From NCBI GenBank assembly GCA_037176725.1, contig JAZBRS010000026.1:58506501-58570500 (forward strand): 64,000 nucleotides of DNA, given 5' to 3'. The stretch comes from Posidonia oceanica. Its lineage: Eukaryota > Streptophyta > Magnoliopsida > Alismatales > Posidoniaceae. The translations under genes and the position numbers were made by a program. The notes below the pieces were generated by a model. That model worked only from the letters and a program-made list of their open reading frames with translations, was not told the DNA's origin and made no database searches. Below are positions 44,554-55,265 of this stretch, piece by piece. Numbering within the stretch: position 1 is the first letter of the stretch; each line of letters opens with the position of its first letter.

Positions 44554-46890
44554 TGTAGACACCCCGATTTTGTAGTCCTTCATTGACGGATTTCTCCCAA
44601 GGATGTGCTCTGTTATGGTGGCCCCCCACCTATTCACCAATCCCAAAACCAATCCCAGACTAAACCTAAACCCAAGCCTTGTCCAAAACCAAGCTCAAAC
44701 CTAAGCCTTGTCCAAAACCAAGCCTAAACCTAAGCCTTGCCCTAAACCAAGTCTAAACCCAAGTCCAAGCCTAAGCCCAACCAAAAATCCAACCAAAAAC
44801 ACCCAAAAATATCCAAAAATACTCTTTGAGTCGTTGGACGCTGGATATGCCCGCGTCTTATGTAAGATGCAGGGAATCCAACATCTAACACCTTTCAGCT
44901 CCTTGGGGTGTAGGACGCTACATTTGGCAGCGTCCTACGTTGGACGCCACTCAGGTAGGCATCCAACGCATCGGGACTGACAAAGTTTGATTTTGGAATC
45001 CCAAACGACTCCCAAGTGCAAATCCCTTTGTGCCCTCTGTCCAAGACACATTTCCGACCTTGTGCAGACCCTTCGTTTCCAATTCCCACGTTACATGTCC
45101 ATGCAGCCATATAAAATGTCTTTTTCTTCTTCATTTGAGGGAGGCACTCATTTTTCCCAAAGGAGGCAACCCATTTTCTGTGAGTTTGGAGAGCAAACAC
45201 AACCTACATACCTCTAAAATTCCCACACTTCCAGCCACCTCAAGCCTCCTGAGACACAACCGGACCAACCTAGCCGCTCACTGCCGCCTGAGCCACCACA
45301 ATATCTGCCGAGAAAGCTGCCGGCGCCGGGGAAGCCACACCAAACACCGAAACAGGTAAGTGCACTCCTTCCTTTAGCATAAAATTTCATTCCTTGTATT
45401 GTGAATACTAGTTTCAATGCATGTTATGTGAAGTTTAGCTTCTGATATACCTCTGTTAGCCATATTTTTGTTTTCCGATGATGGGTTCCGGCCAAGTGAG
45501 GCCGTCAGCCGTTGAGCTTGACCAAGAACCCATCCCCCCATTACTTGCATCCCAAGGTCCCTCATGACCTTCCCGAACCTCCACGATGAGCCATAGCTAA
45601 GCTCTGTCAGCTCCTCAGTCCTCAAATGGCCGAAGAACTCACCGGATTCCGGCGAGAGGCAAGTGGAAGTGGGAAGGACGATTTATTGATCCATTTTTTT
45701 ATAATAATTGCATGTTTATGCTCGTAAATGTCTACTCTTGTTTAGTGAATACTTTTTGTTTCGTTTCGATCCGATTAGAATGGATTTACATATTGAATGC
45801 TCTGTCAGTGCGTTGGACGCTGAGTCTGGTGCTTCCAATGTCCTGATATTTATTTCTGCATATTTTTGTTTACAGAAATGTTTTATACATCTTCAGATGA
45901 TTTATCCGTGCTACATACAGTCTGTTCCTTTTTATTTTATCTCAATCACGTTTCTTTTATAACAGCATTTAAATTAAAAATATGTTTTCTTCCCTGAGTT
46001 TTTCCTTGAAATCCGTTACAAGGTGTAAGACGCTAGTTGTTATAGCATCTTACGTTGGACGCTGGATATCACAGCGTCCAACACTTCTGTTTTCTATTTC
46101 CTTATTTTTCATTATTCATCAGAAAAGATTTGTTCATTTCATTGAGATTTATACCCACAATGTTGAATGTGGAGTTGGAAGGCCTATCCTAATTTACATC
46201 ATATTTCAGTTGATCTTCATGGTTTCTAGGATCTGAGCATGTTATTTAATTCCTAGATAGGGCATATTTTTATTTCTGAACTCTCTGTGTTGGATGCTGG
46301 GATCTATGCGTCTAACGTTGGACGCTGTACATCCCAGCGTCCAACACTTCCAGTAGACTTAACCCTGTTTCGAAGCTTTCCAACATCGTTTTCAGGTCTG
46401 TTTGTTTTAATTTTGATCATCCAGAATGATTTGCATGTCTACAGTGTTTTGAGATATATAGTTTTCACTCTTGGCATATTTCAAAGGCATTCACCATATT
46501 TTCAAAGACATATAGCATGTTTTCACTTGCCATGGTATAATCACCCTCGGGCGTACATTAAAGGGCATCGTTGCCTACATTTAGCCACAAATGAGCGGAA
46601 TAGCCCAGAAAGACCGACTCTCTCAGGCGCATGGGGGTGCCTAACACCTTCCCCATGCGTAATAGGAGTCCTTACCCGATTCTCTGGCCCGCAATGACCT
46701 TGTGTCATATCCTTTTTATTTTTATCATTTTACAAGTTTTCCGGTTTTCCTCGTCTTTCCTGATTCCAAAATAGACTAGGTGGCGACTCCAAATTCTGTT
46801 TCCTTTTCTTCAGCTTTCGCCATTTTTTTACATCTTTTTTGCCGTGACCAGCGAATCGGCACGTTCAAGCCGTTCAGTCGCATGGTTACA
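44554..46890 (+). mobile_element. Solo Tat/Ogre-like LTR (element C)
   Basis: The termini are TGTAGACACCCC at 44554 and CATGGTTACA ending at 46890. The target duplication is a perfect GTTTC at 44549-44553 and 46891-46895. It is 2337 bp. It has the C/A-rich leader, an AACAG|GTAAGT donor at 45355, the conserved block at 46595-46700 and GGTGGCGACTCC near 46778. It carries eight TTGGACGC-type dyads. No coding region is present. It is inserted in element B, whose sequence continues correctly across the site. Confidence 0.93.
44834..46344 (+). repeat. Dyad array in element C (8-bp arms, 10-11 bp spacers)
   Basis: Eight dyads have arms TTGGACGC/GCGTCCAA or paired variants: 44834-44860, 44911-44937, 44940-44966, 45813-45838, 46026-46052, 46055-46081, 46290-46315 and 46318-46344. 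Spacers are 11 bp in six and 10 bp in two (45813, 46290), all of different sequence. In the dyads at 44911 and 46026 both arms have changed together (TAGGACGC/GCGTCCTA; TAAGACGC/GCATCTTA). Confidence 0.92.
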
Positions 46891-47259
46891 GTTTCCCTTC
46901 GCATGTTGCTTTGCATTGCATGGTTTTCTTCGCCATTTTGATTTATCGCCTGCATTGCATTTAAGACAGTGATGCTTACTGTCTGGAGTTCTTATGAACC
47001 AGGGCACGCCCGGTTCAGAACATTGGCAGCATTGCTGAGCACATAGATTGCACGTTTAATTCCCTGTACACATCTTAACACCTAGAGCATACATTTGAGC
47101 ATATAATTAAGCATTCATGACATTTAGGCATTTAAAGCATGCATCTTCTTGCATATGCAAGCAAGAAGCCTAGAAAGACCGATTCTGGATGTATCGGAGG
47201 TGCCTAACACCTTCCCCATGCGTAACAGGAGTCCTTACCCTTTCTCTTGGCCCGCAATG

Positions 47260-50200
47260 TGTAGTAATCCTGAATTCTAATCGTCTATGCACATTACCAA
47301 AGCTTGTGTGCACCGATCAAAATAGGGTCACTATATGCGGCTGGATCTGAGGGAAGAACTCGACTTGGAAACGCTGGCAAAAGAAAAGAAAAGAAATGAT
47401 AAGACAATTCGGAGTCGCCGCCGGGTCTATTGAATTGGAAGACAAGGAAAATCAGGGGGTAAAGCATGAAAAGGCACGCTGAACCAGATGCAAGGAGGGG
47501 CAAAGAGATGCCAGGATAAGCTAAGCTATGCTATGCTATGACTCAGGCCTAGGATAAAGGAAAGGTCGATGCGAGCCAAGAGAAAGGGCAAGGACTCCTG
47601 TTACGCACGGGGAAGGTGTTAGGCACCCCGATACGTCCGAGGGTCGGTCTTTCTTAGGCAATCTCGCGCTTATGCAGGGAATTGCTAGCCTAATGCCTAA
47701 ATGCCTTAAATGCTCACCTATTATACAAGGAAAATAAACGTGCTATCTAAGTGTTCAGCCGCGCTGCTAGTGTTCCGAACTAGGCAGACCCTGGTTCGTG
47801 AGAACTCCTAAGCAGTAAGCATCACGGCCCTATATGCAGATGCAAGCGAGAAAGCAAAACGGTGGGAAAACCAAGTAATGCAAGTGACATGCGAGTAATA
47901 AAGTAAAACAGGTGCGGAAAACGATGCGAAAATTCAGAAAAATAAAGAAAGGCGCGGAAGACGATACCGAAAGCGGAAAGCGATGCAAAGAGGTGCGGAA
48001 AACCATGCAAAAGAGCGAGAGGCGATGCAAAATGCGGACAATAGGGCAAAGCATGGAAAACGAGGCAAAGCGGGGTGCGAAATCAAAACAAAGGGATGGG
48101 CAACATGCATTTGGGTTACAGCAAGCCAAAGAAGCAATAAAACGCGAGAAACGGCGAGCGAAACAAAATCAGCGCTTTAAAATGGCTGTCAGCCATCTGC
48201 ATGTATTGGACGCTGGCAACACCAGCGTCCAACATTGGACGCTGGGAGGGCCCGCGTCCAACACCCACTGCAGACAGACAGCATGCACATTTTGAAAAAT
48301 CATGCATTCTAACTATATTGATGCAACACAGATGCAAATATGCAACTAAATGGGTACTAGACATGCAAATCTAACCTAGCAGAAGATTAGAGGAAGAATC
48401 AGAACAAGGAGCATGCCAAAATTAAACATCCAAGCATGCAGGTTGTTGGACGCCTGTAAGCTGGGCATCCAACGTTGAACGCTAGAGAGGCTGGCGTCCA
48501 ACAAGGACAGAAGGCAGAGAGGAGAAAAGATGCATACAAGTGATAGAGGAGAGTTGGGATCATGCATTTGGGTTGCTGGATTCAGAGCAAGGGCAAGCAA
48601 GCAAACAGGGGATGCATAAAATAAACAATCCAACCTCAGCTGTGTTGAGTGCCAGGCCAGAGGCACAACCAGGACGTTGGACGCGAGCTAGGCCAACGTC
48701 CAACGTTGGACGCCAGCACCAGCAGCGTACAACGCTCTGCGAGGCACAACACACAAAAAGCATGCACAAACAAGCAAATAAATTAACTAAAATAAAAGAA
48801 CAGATGCTACTGAAGCTAAACATGCATAAGAACATAGAAAGCAAGTAAGTAAGCAAAATCAGAGTGGTATGCAAGCATTAAACAAACAGGAGATGAGCCA
48901 GGATGTTGGATGCTAGAGCCAGCAGCGTCCAACGTTGGACGCTGAAGGCTCTGGCGTTGAACGACCCAGGCATGCAAACTCACCTGTTCTAAAGGGGGAG
49001 CTCAGCTCTACCCCACCTAGATGCATGCAAACACACTAAGAACATGTAAGAGACTAACAAGAGCATGCAAAGGAGACATGGCAAGCATTTAAGCTAAAGA
49101 AAGCAAAGGGAAGAACATGCATAAGAGAAGCAAGCTTTAACTTTGCAAAAAGGAGTAAATAACTTAGAATAAATCCTAGCAAACCTAAACATGGTTGCCA
49201 TAGGGGCCAGGCATCTCTAAGTAGGCATGGGTCACAAGATAATACCATAAATATGCACGGAGTAGGCATGGCAGCAAGGCAAAGCAAGCAGGGGTGTTGG
49301 ACGCTAGATGAACCAGCGTCCAACGTTGGACGCAGTTCAGTCTAACGTCCAACAAAGGCAGCAGACAGACTAATCATTAAGCATGCAAAAAGCATTCAAA
49401 CATGCATGGAACAAGTCAAAGACATGGCATAACATCAGAGAAAATTAAGAGGAGGCAAATAGCATATGCTTGCAAGAAAGCATGCAAAGGAAAAGCAAGG
49501 GAAGCATCAAAACCAGAGCAAAGCAAGGGGGAGTGTTGGACGCCGGCCTATGCCGCGTCCAACGTTGGACGCGCCAGCTGGTGCGTCCAACACATTGAAC
49601 TCTCTCTTGGACGTGAATCATGTCCAAAAGGAGTCAAACAAATTACAAAACTGTATGGAGACACTCTACTGTGCATGCAAGACTATAGGGGACAGAAAGC
49701 TAACCGTTTCGTGGCCTGGAGCGGAGATTCCACCTAGCTTGCCGGAGTTGCAGGTGTGCTGCGGCAGTAACTTCGGCGAGGGCGTCTGAGCTACTCAGAG
49801 CACCGGAGGAGGTCGCGAAGCATTGAGGATGGAGAGGGGAGTGCCTTCTTGCTCTCGGAAGTGGAAGTTCTCTCGTTCGCTGTGTGTGGTGTGAATGGCA
49901 AAGGGTTGAACTTGCTGGTTTTGTTGAAGCTTCTTTGGGTTCCAGTGCTTGGCAGGTATTTGCAGGCCAAATTCTGGCAAATTCAGGCATTGGCAGGTGC
50001 GAATGAGTGTGTGGAGGCCATGTGGGATGTCAGAGGAAGGCGTGGGCAATGGCAGGAGGGCGGCGGAGGCGAGGCGGTGGCTAACACGGTCAGCGAAAGG
50101 CAGACCTGTCAGTGAGAGGAGGAGAGCTGGTTTTGGACTGGAATAGAGGAGAGAAGGATAGTAACTCAAGCTTGGAAGGTAGTGGATGGCGTGGAGTGGA

Positions 50201-50626
50201 GGAAGGGACGGGTAGTAAGTGTGGGGCGGCGGGGGATTGGACGGGCGGTGAGCTGGAGGGGGTGGAGCAACCGCTGCTGACCTCGAGTCGTTGGACGCGT
50301 GACCAGAGCACGTCCAACGTTGGACGCCAAACCATAGTACGTCCAACGTTGGACGCTAGCACAAGCCGCGTCCAACGTTGGACGCTGCCTGTTCTAGCGT
50401 CCAACACACTCAGGTGGCATGGGCTGCAAATGGGCTTAGGTTTGGGCCTAGAAGTGTTGTAAAAATGCAAATAGCTTAGGTCAAGGCTTCTAGGGTTTGG
50501 GGTGAGGTTTTGGGTTTTGGAAATGGGCTAGAAAATGGGTTAGAAAAGGGAATGCCAATCCAGAGACCACACAAGCCTGCAAAAGGGAACTACCAACTTC
50601 CAGGCCGTCAGAATGGGGTGTCTACA
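47260..50626 (-). mobile_element. Solo Tat/Ogre-like LTR, reverse orientation (element D)
   Basis: On the minus strand it runs from TGTAGACACCCC at 50626 to GGATTACTACA at 47260. The target duplication is a perfect CAATG at 47255-47259 and 50627-50631. It is 3367 bp. The conserved block lies at about 47580-47670 and a donor-like AACAG|GTGAGT at 48984, both on the minus strand. A degenerate tandem repeat (GCGGAAAACGATGC-type) lies at 47910-48070, related to the 30-bp minisatellite of element E. Sixteen dyads span 48206-50404. No coding sequence is present. It is inserted in element B. Confidence 0.93.
48206..50404. repeat. Dyad array in element D: TTGGACGC-N11-GCGTCCAA
   Basis: Six double dyads (48206-48261, 48446-48501, 48677-48732, 48906-48961, 49297-49352, 49536-49590) and one quadruple (50291-50404) make 16 dyads. 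Fifteen spacers are exactly 11 bp and one is 10 bp, and no two are alike. Adjacent dyads are joined by 2 bp, usually CG, so the junction reads as an 18-bp palindrome built from GCGTCCAA, CG and TTGGACGC. The clusters are 180-700 bp apart. Confidence 0.95.
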
Positions 50627-53162
50627 CAATGACCATTATGCACTCATCCTAGGCACGAGTCATCTATTTTTGCATAGCATTGTACCCATTTGCATGTTTT
50701 CATGCATTTCCCCGATTTTCCTTGTCTCCCGATTTAATAGATTAGGTGGCGACTCCAAATTTGCTTTATTTTTGTTTTTTCTCCTTTTTTCGGTGTTTTC
50801 GAGTAGAATTTCCTTCCTCGGATCCACCTGCTCATAGTGGCCTACTATCGGTCGGTGCACGCGAGCTTTGGCATCGTGCATGGACGTGCCGATTTTCAAG
50901 GTTACTACACCTATGATCGAGCACCGGTGAAGGTGAGTTGAACTTCACGGTGTTGGGTTTTTGGGTTCGTTTCCTCCTTTGCGTTGGTTTTAACTTCGCT
51001 TAGTGGGTTGCCGTGAGATGGGTGCAGTGGTCTCGAGCTCGAGTGGTCTCCAGCCTTCTTCCAGTAGTCAAGCGAGCTTTGAGGAAGGTCTCGAGGAGCC
51101 TGGGATCGCGGTTGATCGCCGGTGGTTGAGGTGGTCGTCGCCGGAGAAGACAGTTGTTGTACACTGTCTTGGAGATGCACACCTGCCCCTTTTCTCTTCA
51201 ATTATGCTTGGAATTGGTAGAAATGTGTAGTTTAGCAAGTTTTGAATGCTTGGTAGAAGATTCATGATTGTAGGAGATTTATGGTGAATTTTGTGGTTAA
51301 TTATGCATGCATGTCACTGTTCATCTGGTTTTGGCCAAATGAGCTTCGTTGCTTGTGATTTTGATAACTTGAGCTACGGTTATCGAAATGCTTTGATTCT
51401 TGTCCCATATGGTAGATGACTTGGAATGCTTCGTTTTGGTTATTTTTGTGGAATTTATGGTTACATGTGGTGAGACCGGTTTGAGTTCCCAAACCAAACG
51501 ATTTTTGGGTTCGTGGTTTGTCAGATTTTTATCTGAATTTTATTTACTGGTGCGCGGGTTTGATGCGCGGGGTTGCTGCGTGGTTTTCCAGGTGCATCTG
51601 GCGCCTGCTGGGCGCCCAGTCGGCCCAGTTTGGCCTGGCATGGGCTAGGCCGGATCCAGGAGAGTGTACCTGGACCTTGTTGATGCTTAAAATGTGATTT
51701 TGGATTTTTGTGCAATAAAAATGATTTTTGAGATGGTTTTGCAATGTATTTTGAAAAAGAAATTGCACAATTTATAAAGAGATTTTGGAAAGTGTATTCC
51801 GATGTTTTCTGTTGTTGGGCAGTCCAATGTAAAGGGCTAAGGCCCCTAGTGACTGCCTATGCCCCCAGCGTGTGGTGGTACTGGTCGGGTCAAGGGTGAA
51901 AGAGTCCCCAAGGTGGCCCGTGCGGGTTAGGGGTGAAAGAGTCCCTAGGGTAACCCGTGGTCCAGGTGACCCCAGTAGTTAGGACACCTTTAGGGTGTAC
52001 CCTGTGTTTGTGGTCCAAAGAGGACCTTGAGAGTTTGTGGCTCACGAATCCGAAGCGGAGAACTCCTGCATGGGGTGGTTCTTCCGCGGCAGTGCAGTGC
52101 GCTGTGAGGGCGAGAGCCTAATGGCTGCGTGTGGTTGGGGTGTTGTTTGCTTGGCACCGGGCAACAACACATTGTTGTGAAGTCCTTCTTAGAGATTGGA
52201 CTTCGAGAGGGATGATTGCGACCTATCCGTGGCAGTGCAGTGCTGGTTTGACTGCTTGTGGCCAGAGCTGGTTTGGGGTCTTGTGATTTGTGTTTTGTGA
52301 CGGGTTTTAGTACTTGAGCTTGTGTTGCTCTTGTTCATAGCTATGGTTTGACGCTTGAGTTGTAAGACTCAAGTTGTGGTGTTCTTCTGTGCATAGCTAT
52401 GACTTTAAGATTTGTGTTTTACGTCGATTTTCAAAGTCTTGAGTTTGATGTGGTTCTGCGCAGGATTGTGTTTTGTGGCTTGGGTTTTGTGCTTGGTTCT
52501 GGCACCCAAGCTTGTGGTTGTTTCTGCGCAGAGTTGTGGTTTTGAGACTCGAGTTTTGAGTTAGTCTCTATGAGATGGCTTTGCGTGGTTTTTAAGCAGA
52601 TGCTCTGTGTTTGGTGTTGCACTCCCGTGTGAGTGGTTTTGGACTTGATTTGGCCAGTGTAGCCATTTCAAGTGTGCATTGTATTTTTGAAAGGCATGCA
52701 GGTGGTTTTGAAAGGAAAGAAAGGAAATGTTTTCAAAAGCATGTTTTCAAAAGGGTTTACTGCTTGCTTAGCAAATGGTAGAGTTGCCCTGTGGTGTAGT
52801 TTTGCGGCATCCAGGGATGATGCCAGTGTTCTGTGGCTTTTAGTGTAGCTACGCCTGTTTTTCCTCGACGGAGTTAGCCAAGTTGTTGTTGTGTGTGTTT
52901 AGGTAGGGTGTGTGCTAGGTGACTTTTCTGTGGTCACTCACGTGTATTTTGTTTGGTGTTTTCTTAGGTGCAGAAGTAGGAATTGCTGGTTTGCTAGTGC
53001 ATATAGGAAGGAGTCACTTCGCCACACATCAAGGATTCTGGTGAGTGAATTACTTAGTTTAATTCCAGTTAATTGTGCTTTTGATATCTACTTAGAGTTA
53101 ATTTGGAAATAGTATAAATATATATATATATATGGTAGCAGGATTCAGGATGTTACAAAATC

Positions 53163-53640
53163 TGATCTATTGCAATTATTTGAAAAGTTTGGAATCCCAT
53201 GGTTCATATGAGATTGGGGTAAAACAACTCAATCTTACCCTAAATATTATCTTGACTGATGTATATCGGTAAAGTAGTGGGATAAATTTGATATATTTCC
53301 TATATTTCTGAAAAGAACCATCCCTATGATGGTAAATAAATCTCAGGCATTAATTTCTCAATCACAGAAATTTTCTCAGTTAAATCAAGAATTAACAAGA
53401 AAATTTCAGATAAGTCATTTGAAGGCATCAGTACCACAATTAAAGCTTAACAAAATAATGTCTCCATAAAAGATTGAACCAGGGTCTACATCATCTTCAG
53501 CCTCCCACCTTACTGATCTGATGGTCAATGAAGATGACTGCTATGGAATTGAGGATTTCCCCTTCGATGATGAGGCTCTCCACAATATGGAAACTTAATG
53601 GGACTTGTTGACAAGTCCTCTCAAAAGATTGAGGGGATCC
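53163..53640 (+). pseudogene. Pararetroviral 3' frame, second half
   Basis: Directly after the AAATC duplication the sequence continues the coding region broken at 40665: KSDLLQLFEKFGIPW, then stops, then a frame with QSQKFSQLNQEL and an acidic C-terminus (NEDDCYGIEDFPFDDEAL). Several stops interrupt it. The match in position and composition shows that element A inserted into this gene. The product is not recognised. Confidence 0.65.
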
Positions 53641-53656
53641 AATGAAAGTGAAGTAA

Positions 53657-53850
53657 AGAAGGAAGAAAAGACCTAAAAGAGGCCACTACTGCAAAGCATC
53701 CGCCAAAAGGAGAGAAAAGACCTAAAGGAGGCCACTAAAGGAAGAAAAGACCTAAAGGAGGCCACTACTGCAAAGCATCCGTTGAAAGAAGGAGAGAAAA
53801 GACCTAAAGAAGGCCACTACTCCAAGGCATCTGGTGAAAAGACTAAAAGC
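53657..53850 (+). repeat. Short tandem repeat at the 3' end of the pararetrovirus
   Basis: The word GAAAAGACCTAAA recurs at 53665, 53714, 53744 and 53796, followed by GGCCACTA. The period is 49-52 bp, with one copy shortened to 30 bp. It lies between the last viral frame and the copia LTR that starts at 53891. Confidence 0.85.
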
Positions 53851-53890
53851 AGATGCCCATTTAAAAAAAGAAATGCAAAAAGAAGGAACC

Positions 53891-55203
53891 TGTTGAAAAA
53901 TATCTATGATATATTTAATTTTGATGATAACAAATGGAACTAATGATATTACTTGAGAATATACTCTTCAGTTGATTTTAAGATAGGTGAATTATCTGAG
54001 GAATGTCAACCTTTGAAGAATATCAAGTAAAGCATAGAATGCAGAAGAAGAATTCTACATCAGAGACTACATAAAGACAAGAAGAAATATTAAGACAATA
54101 GTATTCATGTTGTAATAATTTGTATGCATTTTTTCTTCATTGTACTCTAAGAAAGGATGTAAAAGATCTCTCAGAACATCCCAAAAATAATTAGGAAAAT
54201 ACCCATACCTAAACCTGAGGAATACACTTAGAAAAACATCAAGGTTTAGAAGTTAGGTCAGAAACGGAAAACCGATTCTCACCGATATACCGTTTTCCAG
54301 GATAAGGGCTACAGTAGAAAATTCATTTAAATATGATCGTTGAGTCAAAACGGAAAATCGATTCCCACCGACATACCGTTTTCCAGGAAAAATGCTACAG
54401 TAGAAAAATCATTTTAATATGACCGTTGAGTCAAATCGGAAAACCGATCTATATTGGAAAATCGAAATCTGGAATAGGGTCCAAAGCTTTGAAACCCACC
54501 GGAATACCGGTAGTATAATCTACAGCTCATATTAATATCGGAACACCGTTTCATAACGGAATACCAATTTAGTCGATCGTTGGAGATTTTCGGTCAACCG
54601 ATTGATTTCAGAATACCGATTGTACTAGCCGTTTGTGAACGTTGAGCTAACCGTTAGACATAGTCTTGAGTCATGTTATATCTATAAATAGGACTCCCAT
54701 GAACCTACTAAGGGACACCAATACTGATAACATCTTGTGCCACTCATTTACTAAGCTCCAAACTCCAATTTAGTGAGAATACTCCCAAATAGCCAAAAAG
54801 AGACACCTTGAGCAAATTCTATTGGAAGATCAAAAAGAGATATTACTTGTAAGCTTGTTGTAAACAAAGAGGATATTTCTCTAGCTGTGAGAAGAGCTCT
54901 GCGGGTTTTTGCAGAGGAAGTTTGTCTTCATCAAATAAGTGTAGTTTATTTGATAAAGATTAAGGGAACTCCAGAGGGGATCTGGGAGTGGATTAGGCCG
55001 GACTGGATAAACCACTATATATATTGTATCATATATCATTGCCTCTCTTCTCCTTCTATGTTTGTTGTAGTTAATATTCAAACTGCTTGACTTAGATCTT
55101 TTATTTTGAATATTACTCATTGAATTGTTAAAATTGTTTAAAATTCTGTATAATCTTTAAAAACTCGATTCACCCCCTCTAGAGTAGCCTCTCGATCCTA
55201 ACA
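53891..55203 (+). mobile_element. 5' LTR of the second copia element (1.3 kb)
   Basis: It starts TGTTGAAAAATATC and ends CTCGATCCTAACA at 55203, directly before the primer-binding site. It lies against the pararetroviral sequence, so the copia element inserted there. The left 5-mer is GAACC; the partner is outside the window. It contains an 86-bp tandem duplication and paired dyads (54263-54618). Confidence 0.88.
54263..54618 (+). repeat. 86-bp tandem repeat and paired CGG-N4-CCG dyads in the copia LTR
   Basis: An 86-bp unit starts at 54263, 54349 and (partial) 54435. Within and beyond it, five pairs of 10-bp CGG-N4-CCG-like units are separated by exactly 8 bp: 54265/54283, 54351/54369, 54437/54455, 54539/54557 and 54591/54609. 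A lone unit is at 54500-54509. The first two or three pairs may be copies through the tandem duplication; the last two lie outside it. Confidence 0.88.
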
Positions 55204-55205
55204 AT

Positions 55206-55216
55206 TGGTATCAGAG
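55206..55216 (+). other. Primer-binding site (initiator tRNA-Met) of the second copia element
   Basis: TGGTATCAGAG starts two bases after the LTR, in the usual copia position. Confidence 0.9.
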
Positions 55217-55265
55217 TAAGGTTGTCTAGAAATTAAGATCTAACAATCTATTTTAGATAAAAAAA

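Larger units (their letters stand above)
41345..50909 (+). mobile_element. Solo Tat/Ogre-like LTR (element B), holding elements C and D
   Basis: It starts TGTTGACACCCC at 41345 and ends GGTTACTACA at 50909. The target duplication is CTTAT (41340-41344) and CCTAT (50910-50914), one mismatch. Removing C and D leaves about 3.85 kb. Content in order: a pyrimidine-rich tract (41470-41870), a C/A-rich stretch (41880-42400), a GC-rich block ending in a donor-like CAG|GTAGCT at 42657, the 91-bp tandem repeats, the GACCGTTGGATCTTC motif near 44281, the conserved block at 47168-47258, and TGGCGACTCC near 50747. No gag or pol is present. It is inserted in element A. Confidence 0.9.
40666..53157 (+). mobile_element. 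Solo LTR of the chromovirus family (element A), split by element B
   Basis: The termini are TGTAATATCC at 40666 and GGATGTTACA ending at 53157. The target duplication AAATC is at 40661-40665 and 53158-53162. Without the nested insertion (41345-50909 plus its duplicated 5-mer) it is about 2.9 kb, matching the 2.86 kb LTR at 7264-10125, to which it is homologous. No internal retrotransposon region is present, so it is a solo LTR. It interrupts the endogenous pararetrovirus. The GC-rich exon-like block ends in AAG|GTGAGT near 50932. Confidence 0.92.

Noticed and set aside
48206..50404. CRISPR array
   Set aside because: The repeat-spacer look is real, but the repeat is an 18-bp palindrome, spacers are 11 bp, clusters are only 2-4 units, no cas genes are near and the DNA is plant nuclear retrotransposon sequence.
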